From Holophaga sp. (GTDB lineage Bacteria > Acidobacteriota > Holophagae > Holophagales > Holophagaceae): a stretch of DNA of 15,519 nucleotides. The stretch lies in contig JARLGP010000307.1 of NCBI GenBank assembly GCA_031292735.1, forward strand, positions 1-15,519. Reading direction: 5' to 3'. A model generated the notes under the pieces. That model was not told where the DNA came from. It saw only the letters and a list, made by a program, of their open reading frames with translations, and made no database searches. The position numbers were made by a program, and so were the translations under genes. The first letter of the stretch is position 1; every line of letters begins with the position of its first letter. Below, piece by piece: positions 1 to 6,455 of this stretch.

Positions 1-246
1 CCAGGGCCGGCCATGGACCGGCCCGGCCAGCAGCACCGGCACGCAATCCGCCGCCTGCACGCCGATGGTCAGGTTCCGGGTCATGGTCCATACGCCGTCG
101 GCCTCCTGGACCCGGTCGTCGGCCTCCACCACCTCGCAGCTGTGGATCTGGTGCAGCCGCACCGGGGGCAGGGCGCTATCCGGGTCCTCCCGGGTGGTGA
201 AGCCCCAGGCCAGGGGGAACGGCGGGGGAACCCCGGGGGTCAGCAC
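1..246 (-). CDS. pgeF: PgeF/YfiH (DUF152, LACC1-type) family protein, 5' part only
   Basis: The first 82 codons read through to the window edge, so the C-terminal two thirds are missing. Two family landmarks are visible. LHQIHS corresponds to the conserved RQ(V/I)H segment that supplies a metal-binding His. Near residue 70, QAADCVPVLLA matches the highly conserved TADCxPVLL motif with the active-site Cys. Family members are cytoplasmic zinc enzymes, described as peptidoglycan editing factor (removing mis-incorporated residues from UDP-MurNAc precursors) or, for the LACC1/YfiH group, as purine nucleoside phosphorylase/adenosine deaminase. The start is taken as GTG at 246, which overlaps the stop of the upstream prenyltransferase by 7 bases. 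I see no clear Shine-Dalgarno, so translational coupling is likely. The family is recognised with good confidence; the exact activity is not shown by the sequence. Confidence 0.85.
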   Translation of the reverse strand, partial: MLTPGVPPPFPLAWGFTTREDPDSALPPVRLHQIHSCEVVEADDRVQEADGVWTMTRNLTIGVQAADCVPVLLAGPVHGRPW

Positions 247-1133
247 GGGCGGGGCCAGAGCAGGGCCAGCAGGCTGAGGTCGGTGACCGCCCAGGCCGCC
301 AGGGCCTGGTACATGCCGGCCTCGTGCTGCCTGGGGCTCAGCCGGCGCCAGCGGGCCCACCAGGGCAGCAGCACCATCAGCCAGGCCGCCAGGGAGGCCA
401 GCAGGAAGGCCGGATGGCGCCGGGCCAGCAGCGCCGCCCGGCCGAAGCACAGATGGGCCGCCAGGGCCAGGGCCAGCGCCAGGGCCAGGCTGGCCCCCTC
501 GCCCAGGGCGATGACCAGGGTGTGGTCGCCCCGGGCCCGGTCCTCGGCGGTCTGGTAGATCTGGGTGAGCGGGTACAGGGCGCCGAACAGGAAGCCGAAG
601 CCGATGGCCACCCACAGCATCCAGCGGGGCAGGGCCAGGCCGGTGAGGCCCCAGCCGGCCAGCGGCGTGAGCAGGCCGAAGCCCAGGCTGTTGATCAGGA
701 TGTCCCAGCCGGCCCGCGCCTTGAGCCGCACCGGGGGCACCGAATAGAGCACCGCCATGGCCACGCAGGCGGCGTTGCTCCAGGCGAACAGTGGCGGCAG
801 CAGGAAGCCCAGCAGCAGGGAGGCGGCCAGCATCAGCCCGGACACCAGGGCCAGGTGCCGGGGGGCCTTGGGCGGCTGGCGCAGGTAGCCGATGTCCCCC
901 TCGTCCTGGTCGAAGGCGCTGTTGATGGCCAGGGTGCCGCCGTTGAGCAGGGCCACGAAGGCCAGCCAGCCCAGCAGGGTGGGCCGGGACGGCAGGCCCA
1001 GGCCCACCGCCAGCAGCGCCCCCAGCAGGAAGTGGGCGGTCATGATCGGCCATTCCATGGGCCGCAGGTGCAGCAGGTAGGCGGTGGGCACGGGGCCCAG
1101 CACCGCCTCGCAGGCCCTGCGCGCCCGGAACAC
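240..1133 (-). CDS. UbiA-family membrane prenyltransferase
   Basis: A 297-residue, very hydrophobic protein with about eight or nine predicted membrane segments, the usual size for UbiA prenyltransferases. Both Asp-rich Mg-diphosphate motifs are present: N71-x3-D75-x-D77-x2-D80 (NSAFDQDEGD) and D198-x4-D203 (EDRARGD). The conserved YSVPPVRLKAR loop lies at about 130-140. Such enzymes move a polyprenyl chain from its diphosphate onto an aromatic ring or other acceptor inside the membrane (quinone, heme O, chlorophyll or lipid-phosphate pathways). The substrate cannot be told here: no menA, ubi or heme genes flank it. The start is a GTG at 1133 sharing one base with the TAG stop of the upstream DUF116 gene (TAGTG). 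A longer upstream reading of this frame is the shadow of that gene. Coupled translation with DUF116 and pgeF is likely. Confidence 0.88.
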   Translation of the reverse strand: MFRARRACEAVLGPVPTAYLLHLRPMEWPIMTAHFLLGALLAVGLGLPSRPTLLGWLAFVALLNGGTLAINSAFDQDEGDIGYLRQPPKAPRHLALVSGLMLAASLLLGFLLPPLFAWSNAACVAMAVLYSVPPVRLKARAGWDILINSLGFGLLTPLAGWGLTGLALPRWMLWVAIGFGFLFGALYPLTQIYQTAEDRARGDHTLVIALGEGASLALALALALAAHLCFGRAALLARRHPAFLLASLAAWLMVLLPWWARWRRLSPRQHEAGMYQALAAWAVTDLSLLALLWPRPC

Positions 1134-1909
1134 TAGGCGATCCCTTCCCGCTGCAGGGGCACCACCCGCTCCGCCGGCCCGGTCTCCCGGGGCTCCACCA
1201 GGACGTTCATGGCGGTGAGCAGGTGGGGCACGCTGAACCCGGTGTCCACGCACATGCCGTGGGGCAGTTCCAGCGGGATCACGTAGCAGGGGATGTCGGG
1301 CATCCGGGTGAGGCCCTTGAGCAGCCGGTCGGCGCAGCTCACCGCGACCACCAGGTCGGGCCGGTACTCCCGGGCCTCCCGGTAGGCCTTGTGGCTGCGG
1401 TTGGAGATGCGGGTGACCCAGCCGCGCTCCAGTTGCAGCGGCAGCAGGTCGCCCACCGAGCACAGCCCGCATTCGTAGCACTTGTCCAGGGAGCTCAGGA
1501 TGTCGGCCTTGCACTTGGCCAGTTGGATGCAGTGCGGCAGGAGCACCAGGGCGCGGGCCGCCTTGCGGTGCTGGAACACCTGGCGCACCCGGTGGTTGTT
1601 CCAGGCGCAGAAGGACAGGACCCAGGCGTCCTCGGCCTTGAAGCGCCGGGCCAGGGGCCGCAGCGCCCGCACCCAGAGGCCGTCCCAGCGCAGGATGGGG
1701 GCCCGCAGCTGCAGGTAGGACTTGCCGGTCATGAACGTGGGCCGCACCTCGGCCAGCAGCGCCACCGCCCCCAGGAGATACCAGCCCCGGCCCACCGGCT
1801 CCACCGCGGCCAGGGCCAGCAGCAGCAGCGCGCCCAGCAGGGGCACGCCCCGCCGCACCAGGATGAAGGCCCGGTAGCTTTCGGCGGGAAGGACGGGAAG
1901 TTCGTTCAT
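1133..1909 (-). CDS. DUF116-family membrane-anchored Cys-rich protein
   Basis: A 258-residue protein with a hydrophobic N-terminus (two probable membrane segments at about 22-36 and 42-54) and a cytoplasmic Cys-rich domain. The pattern LPHC127, C133, then C144-x2-C147-x2-C150 (KCYECGLC), followed by a VVAVSC192 strand and C208 and C220, is typical of DUF116, a family of unknown function. The Cys cluster could bind an Fe-S cluster or zinc; that is inference. The ATG at 1909 has no strong Shine-Dalgarno. The gene starts 37 bp after mlaD and its TAG stop overlaps the GTG of the UbiA-like prenyltransferase by one base. This arrangement suggests the two proteins are made together, perhaps for one lipid or quinone modification. 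Family call good, function unknown. Confidence 0.8.
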   Translation of the reverse strand: MNELPVLPAESYRAFILVRRGVPLLGALLLLALAAVEPVGRGWYLLGAVALLAEVRPTFMTGKSYLQLRAPILRWDGLWVRALRPLARRFKAEDAWVLSFCAWNNHRVRQVFQHRKAARALVLLPHCIQLAKCKADILSSLDKCYECGLCSVGDLLPLQLERGWVTRISNRSHKAYREAREYRPDLVVAVSCADRLLKGLTRMPDIPCYVIPLELPHGMCVDTGFSVPHLLTAMNVLVEPRETGPAERVVPLQREGIA

Positions 1910-1946
1910 GAGGTCAGGCGGCCATGGGCCAAGCGACTATCATAGG

Positions 1947-3395
1947 TCATTTCCCGACGCTGGCGAGGCCCACCAGCTTCTTGAGATCCTCATCCTTCCA
2001 GCGCAGCCCGCCGCCGATGAAGAAGGTCCGCAGTTGCGGGTTGGCGATGTCCTGCCAGCCGGCCTGGCCGTAGAGCCCCTTGTAGAACTGGAAGCTGCCG
2101 GTGATCCGGTAGCGCGGCTTGGGCTTTTCGTCCCGCTTGGTGAAGTCGTAGCCCAGCACGCCCAGGCGCAGGCGGTCGTCCATGGTGCGGTACTCGGCGC
2201 CGCCGCCGCCCTTGCCCTCCACGATGCCGGCGCTGAGCACGTAGTGCTCGGCCAGCCGCTTGGCGAACTGGGCGGACAGGGTGAACGCCTGGTCGGTGTT
2301 GACCGTGCTGGTGGAGAACTGGCCGGGCTGGCCGGCGGTGGTCACGGTGGAGCTGCCCGTGGTGATCTTGCCGTCGGGGGTGGAGTTGAAGCCCAGGGCA
2401 TACCAGTGGTCGTGGGCCGGCACGAAGTTGACCCCGATGCCGGACATGGAATCGCCCCGGCGGGTCCACTGGGCGGCGCCCATGTCCAGGTTCAGGTCCA
2501 GCGACTTGAACCCGCCCAGCATGGAGTTCACGTTGTCCACGGCGGCGTTGATCTTGTTCACCGTGGTCTCGTCGTTGAGCAGCTTGCCGATGGTGCCTTG
2601 GCCCTTGTTCATCTTGTCGGTGATGGCGGCGGCGTTGTCGGCGGTGGCCTGCAGGCTGGCGGTGAGCTTGCGCACGTCGGTGAGCACGCCCTGCACCTGC
2701 GGGTTGCCCTGCTTGACCATGTCGTTGAGGTTGCGGCCCAGGTCCTCGAACTGCTGGGCGATGCGCGGCAGCTTGTCCTTGAGGTCGGAGCTCATCTGCT
2801 GCACGTTGGCCATGGTGCTGTTGATGGTCCCGTGGTTCTCCTGGGCCATGGCGCGGAACTCGCCGGTGAGCTGGCGGATGTTGTCCACGATCTCGTCCAG
2901 CTTCTGCCGGCCCTGCTCGCCGCCGATGGATTCGTTGAGCGCCTTGGTGACGTTCTCCACCTCGTTGCCGATCTTGCCCATGGTCTCCATGAGGTTGTCC
3001 AGGCCCGCGCCGGTGCGGCTGGGGATGGTGGCGTCCATGGGCAGCAGGCCGGCCGCGGGGTGGCCGGGGTCCAGCTCGATGTACTTCTCGCCCAGGATGC
3101 CGATGGAGCTGAGCGAGGCGGAGGCGTCCTTGTAGACCTGGAACTCCTTGGGCAGGCTGAGGGTGACCTTGGCCTTCTTGCCGTCCAGGTCGATGCCGGA
3201 CACCGCGCCCACCTTCACTCCGGCCACCCGGATGGCGCTCTGCAGGTTCAGTCCGGCCACCTGATCGAACTCGGTGAGCAGCTTGTTCTGGGACTGGCCG
3301 CCGAACAGGTCCAGTTTTTCCATGCGCAGGATCAGGGTGCCCATGACCAAGACGGCAAGGATGAAAAAGGCGCCTACTTTGGTTTCAAGTTTCAT
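1947..3395 (-). CDS. mlaD: MlaD-type MCE-domain lipid transport protein with helical stalk and C-terminal beta-rich domain
   Basis: A 482-residue substrate-binding subunit of an Mla-type ABC lipid transporter. An uncleaved N-terminal membrane anchor lies at about 8-23. One MCE domain covers about 38-115 (FDQVAGLNLQSAIRVAGVKVG, then SIGILGEKYIEL). From about 130 to 295 the sequence is almost wholly helical or coiled-coil, with heptad-like segments. From about 298 to 469 it switches to alternating aromatic, beta-strand-like segments, roughly eight strands, ending in GGGLRW. E. coli MlaD is only about 183 residues, so this one has some 300 extra. The layout matches the long MlaD proteins described for diderm Firmicutes, in which the MCE ring, a helical tube and an outer-membrane beta-barrel are thought to form a trans-envelope phospholipid bridge. 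No mlaB or mlaC is found beside it. The ATG at 3395 lies 18 bp after mlaF, with GGA upstream. Confidence 0.9.
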   Translation of the reverse strand: MKLETKVGAFFILAVLVMGTLILRMEKLDLFGGQSQNKLLTEFDQVAGLNLQSAIRVAGVKVGAVSGIDLDGKKAKVTLSLPKEFQVYKDASASLSSIGILGEKYIELDPGHPAAGLLPMDATIPSRTGAGLDNLMETMGKIGNEVENVTKALNESIGGEQGRQKLDEIVDNIRQLTGEFRAMAQENHGTINSTMANVQQMSSDLKDKLPRIAQQFEDLGRNLNDMVKQGNPQVQGVLTDVRKLTASLQATADNAAAITDKMNKGQGTIGKLLNDETTVNKINAAVDNVNSMLGGFKSLDLNLDMGAAQWTRRGDSMSGIGVNFVPAHDHWYALGFNSTPDGKITTGSSTVTTAGQPGQFSTSTVNTDQAFTLSAQFAKRLAEHYVLSAGIVEGKGGGGAEYRTMDDRLRLGVLGYDFTKRDEKPKPRYRITGSFQFYKGLYGQAGWQDIANPQLRTFFIGGGLRWKDEDLKKLVGLASVGK

Positions 3396-3413
3396 GGTCG
3401 GTTCCGGGGTGGC

Positions 3414-4232
3414 TCAGAGGGTGGGAATGAAGTGGGGGGCGTGCTTGTCCCGGCTGGGGGGCGGGGGGTCTTCCAGGAACGGGCCGTCGGCGTCGCCGCG
3501 CAGGAACTGCTGGATCACCGCGTCGGGATTGACCTTGAACTCTTCCGGCTTCTGCAGCGCCAGGCAGCGGCCGCGGAACAGCATGGCGATCCGGTCGGCG
3601 ATCTCGAAGGCGCTCTTCAGGTCGTGGGTGATGGTGATGCTGGTGACGCCCATCTGGTTCTTCAGGTCGAGGATGATCCGGCCGATGACGTCGGTCATCA
3701 CCGGGTCCAGGCCGGTGGTGGGCTCGTCGAACAGCAGGATCTTGGGCTTGAGGGCGATGGCCCGGGCAAACCCGACCCGCCGCTTCATGCCGCCGGACAG
3801 CTCCGAGGGGCGCAGCTTCTGGGTGTGCTTGTGGCCCACCATGTTCAGGCACTCCTCCACCCGGGCGGCCCGCTCGGCGGCGGTCATCTTGGTGTGCCGG
3901 GTGAGGGCGAAGCCCACGTTCTCCTCCACGCTCATGGAGTCGAACAGGGCGGCCATCTGGAAGCACATGCCGATGCTCTTGCGGGCCTCGGCCAGCTGCA
4001 CCCGGTTCAGCTCGTGGACGATCCTGCCCTCCAGGGCCACGTGGCCGGAGTCCGGCTGGAACAGGCCCAGGATGCAGCGCAGCAGGACGGTCTTGCCGCT
4101 GCCGCTGCCGCCCAGCACCACCAGGCTCTCGCCCTCCTCCACGCTGAGGTTCACGCCGTCCAGCACGACCTTCTTGCCGAACGCTTTGGAGAGATTGACG
4201 ACGTCGATGACAGGCACGGTGGACTCAGACAA
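3414..4232 (-). CDS. mlaF: MlaF-type ABC transporter ATP-binding protein
   Basis: A 272-residue ABC ATPase that drives lipid transport through MlaE and MlaD at the inner membrane. All motifs are intact: Walker A GGSGSGKT (41-48), Q-loop CFQ (90-92), signature LSGGMKRR (145-152), Walker B ILLFDEP (165-171) and switch His203 in THD. LSGGMKRRVGFARA and the GLDP D-loop are characteristic of the MlaF/Ttg2A clade. The predicted start is TTG at 4232, overlapping the mlaE stop by 8 bases with no Shine-Dalgarno. A GTG at 4217, five codons further in and just past the mlaE stop, is an alternative that also fits the family N-terminus. The C-terminus ends in a Pro-rich tail after about 245. In E. coli the MlaF C-terminal tail contacts MlaB; no MlaB is encoded nearby. 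Confidence 0.95.
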   Translation of the reverse strand: MSESTVPVIDVVNLSKAFGKKVVLDGVNLSVEEGESLVVLGGSGSGKTVLLRCILGLFQPDSGHVALEGRIVHELNRVQLAEARKSIGMCFQMAALFDSMSVEENVGFALTRHTKMTAAERAARVEECLNMVGHKHTQKLRPSELSGGMKRRVGFARAIALKPKILLFDEPTTGLDPVMTDVIGRIILDLKNQMGVTSITITHDLKSAFEIADRIAMLFRGRCLALQKPEEFKVNPDAVIQQFLRGDADGPFLEDPPPPSRDKHAPHFIPTL

Positions 4233-5001
4233 GGAGGAGTTTGGTGAGGAAGAAGTCGGAAACGAGGATCCAGAGGCTGCTGGTGACCACGCTGCTGGTG
4301 GGGGCGTTGCCCACCCCCTCGGCGCCGCCGCGGGTGCGGTAGCCGCGCCAGCAGCCCACCAGGGCGATGATCAGGCCGAACACCAGCCCCTTGGTGAGGG
4401 CGATGACCAGATCGCGGAAGCTCACCAGCTTGTAGAAGTCCTGGCTGTAGACGTAGGCGCTCTGGCCCTGCACCGCCACCAGGAGGGTGTAGCCGCCCAG
4501 GTAGCCCACGTAGATGGCGATTCCGGTGAGCAGCGGCAGCATCACCGCCGAGGCCAGCAGTCGCGGCACGAACAGGAACTGCACCGGGTCGGTGGCCAGG
4601 CACTCCAGGGCGTCGATCTGCTCGGTGACCACCATGGTGCCCAGCTCGGCGGCCATGGCCGAACCCACCCGGCCGGCCATCATCAGCCCGGTGATCACCG
4701 GGGCCAGCTCGCGCACCACCGCCAACCCCTCCACCTGCCCGGCCAGGCCTTCCGCCTGGAACTGCCGGAATCCGTAGGCCAGCTGCACCGCGAACACCAT
4801 GCTCACCGCCAGGGAGGTGAGCACCACCACCGGGATCGAGTTCACCCCCACCGCCGACAGCTGGTAGAGGAACCGGCGGCCGTCGAAGGGGCGCTTGAAG
4901 ATGCTGAGGAAGCTGCGGCCGGATACGGCCACGAAATCGCCGGTTTCCGTGATGATGTCAAGAACAATGGTGCCGGTTCGCTCGAGCAGAGAAAGGAACA
5001 T
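4225..5001 (-). CDS. mlaE: MlaE-type ABC transporter permease
   Basis: A 258-residue integral inner-membrane permease of the MlaE/YrbE family, the normal length. It has an N-terminal amphipathic interface helix (about 1-40) and about five membrane segments. The family signature RELAPVITGLMMAGRVGSAM lies at about 97-116, continuing through AAELGTM and VTEQIDAL to 131. The C-terminal CWRGYRTRGGAEGVGNAP segment (217-234) is also conserved. It forms the lipid path between the MlaF ATPase and the MCE ring. The true start is the ATG at 5001, preceded by AGGGA at a suitable distance; the frame stays open further upstream only as a shadow of glmU. The gene lies 59 bp downstream of glmU, the widest gap in this gene train, and its stop overlaps the mlaF start. 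Confidence 0.95.
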   Translation of the reverse strand: MFLSLLERTGTIVLDIITETGDFVAVSGRSFLSIFKRPFDGRRFLYQLSAVGVNSIPVVVLTSLAVSMVFAVQLAYGFRQFQAEGLAGQVEGLAVVRELAPVITGLMMAGRVGSAMAAELGTMVVTEQIDALECLATDPVQFLFVPRLLASAVMLPLLTGIAIYVGYLGGYTLLVAVQGQSAYVYSQDFYKLVSFRDLVIALTKGLVFGLIIALVGCWRGYRTRGGAEGVGNAPTSSVVTSSLWILVSDFFLTKLLLV

Positions 5002-5043
5002 GAGATCCCTATGGTTTTGAAACCTGTACCTTACAATAGCAGG

Positions 5044-5059
5044 TTGGTCAGGTGACCAA
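5044..5059. promoter_or_regulatory. 16-bp near-perfect dyad between glmU and mlaE, candidate operator
   Basis: TTGGTCA-GG-TGACCAA has two exact 7-base arms around a 2-base centre, just past the glmU stop and about 43 bases before the mlaE start. On the minus strand its first half, TTGGTC, resembles a -35 box. A TATTGT at 5038-5033 could be the -10, although the 15-base spacer is short. No T-run follows and the loop is too tight for a terminator, so a repressor or activator site for the mla genes is the better reading. The symmetry is seen directly; the role is inferred. Confidence 0.4.
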
Positions 5060-5060
5060 G

Positions 5061-6455
5061 CTACTTGTGCTTCCGTGCTTGCTGTTTTTGCCGGAGCCGG
5101 TCGGCGGCGCCCTCCTTGAGCACCAGGGGCGCGCGGGTGAGGGCCAGGGCCCCGGCGGGCACGTCGGCGGTGATGGTGCTTCCGGCGCCGATGATGGCGC
5201 CGTCGCCGAGGCGCACCGGCGCCACCAGCTGGCAATCGGAACCGACGAACACGTCCTTGCCGATGACGGTGGCGTGCTTGTTGAAGCCGTCATAATTGCA
5301 GGTGATCAGGCCGGCGCCGATGTTGCTCCGCTCGCCCACCTCGGCGTCGCCCAGGTAGCTCAAGTGGTTGGCCTTGGCCCCCGAATGCAGGGTGGTCTTC
5401 TTGGTCTCCACGAAGTTGCCCACGTGCACCCCGGTTTCCAGCAGGCTGCCTTCGCGCAGGTGGGCGAAGGGGCCCAGGATGCAGCCGGGGCCCACCTGGG
5501 AGCGGTCGATGACGCAGTAGGGCCGGATCTCCACCCCGCCGCCGATCCTGCAGTCGGTGAGCACGCAGCCCTGGCCCACCGAGCTGCCCGGGCCCAGCTC
5601 CACCCGGCCGCTGAGGCTGGCCCCGGGCGCCAGCAGCACGTCCTGGGCCAGCACCGCCCGGGGGCCCACCAGGGTGCCGAGAGGGTCCAGGAAGGTGACG
5701 CCCTGGTCCATCCAGGCGCGGTTGATCCGGTCCCGGGCGTGGGCCTGGAGCGCGGCCTGGTCGGCCCGGGAGTTCATGCCCAGCAGCTCCGCCGGGTCGC
5801 ACAGCTCCACCGCCACCGGCAGCCGCCCGGCCACCGCCATCACCGCGTCGGTGAGGTAGTACTCGCCCTGGGCGTTGCCGTTGGAGAGCCCGGCCAGGGC
5901 CTGCTTCAGCGGCTCCCAGGGCAGGGCGTAGGCGCCGCCGTTCACCCGCTGCACGGCGCGCTCCGCTTCGGAGGCGTCCTTGTGCTCCACCACCGCCTCC
6001 AGGCTGCCGTCGCCCTTCTGCAGCACCCGGCCGTAGCCGCTGGGATCGTCCAGGTCCATGGCCAGCAGGGTGGCCTCGGCCCGGGCCAGCCGGGCCACGG
6101 TTTCGGGCCGGATCAGGGGCACGTCGCCGCACAGGATCACCACCCGCCGGCAGCCCAGCCGGTCCAGTTCCGCGGCGGCGCGCTGAGCGGCGTGTCCGGT
6201 GCCCAGCGGCTCGCCCTGGTCCACCGAGCTGACCGGGCAGGGCAGCAGCCCCTGGGCGGCCCACTGGGCCAGCGCCGCCTCCACCCGTTCCCTGCCGTGA
6301 TGCACCACCACCACCGCCGCCTTCACCTCGGCCGGCAGCGCCCGCAGCACCCAGAGCAGGGAAGGGTCGCCGAGGATGGGGTGGAGCACCTTGGGCAGGG
6401 TGGACTGCATGCGCTTGCCTAGGCCGGCGGCAAGGATCAGGGCGATGGTGGACAT
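5061..6455 (-). CDS. glmU: Bifunctional GlmU: N-acetylglucosamine-1-phosphate uridyltransferase / glucosamine-1-phosphate acetyltransferase
   Basis: A 464-residue cytoplasmic enzyme, close to the 456 residues of E. coli. The N-terminal uridyltransferase domain (about 1-230) shows the nucleotide loop LAAGLGKRM (8-16), GTGHA near 85-89 and the metal-binding GD at 110-111. The C-terminal left-handed beta-helix acetyltransferase (about 250-450) has hexapeptide repeats, RPYCVI, the VGNFVETKK segment and ANHLSYLGD with the expected catalytic His364. It makes UDP-GlcNAc for peptidoglycan and LPS in two steps: acetyl transfer from acetyl-CoA, then UMP transfer from UTP. The ATG at 6455 lies 19 bases inside the end of the upstream pseudo-kinase gene, with GGAG about 9 bases before it. 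Open frame beyond that start is shadow. Its closeness to mla and pgeF gives the cluster a cell-envelope flavour. Confidence 0.97.
   Translation of the reverse strand: MSTIALILAAGLGKRMQSTLPKVLHPILGDPSLLWVLRALPAEVKAAVVVVHHGRERVEAALAQWAAQGLLPCPVSSVDQGEPLGTGHAAQRAAAELDRLGCRRVVILCGDVPLIRPETVARLARAEATLLAMDLDDPSGYGRVLQKGDGSLEAVVEHKDASEAERAVQRVNGGAYALPWEPLKQALAGLSNGNAQGEYYLTDAVMAVAGRLPVAVELCDPAELLGMNSRADQAALQAHARDRINRAWMDQGVTFLDPLGTLVGPRAVLAQDVLLAPGASLSGRVELGPGSSVGQGCVLTDCRIGGGVEIRPYCVIDRSQVGPGCILGPFAHLREGSLLETGVHVGNFVETKKTTLHSGAKANHLSYLGDAEVGERSNIGAGLITCNYDGFNKHATVIGKDVFVGSDCQLVAPVRLGDGAIIGAGSTITADVPAGALALTRAPLVLKEGAADRLRQKQQARKHK

Noticed and set aside
1908..4247. A 779-codon open frame on the plus strand
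   Set aside because: It lies exactly opposite mlaD and mlaF, which have intact family motifs. Its product is His/Gly/Val-rich repeats of the type produced by antisense reading of GC-rich genes.
3274..5055. A 593-codon plus-strand open frame
   Set aside because: Antisense to mlaF and mlaE, with no recognisable domain and biased Arg/Ser/His composition.
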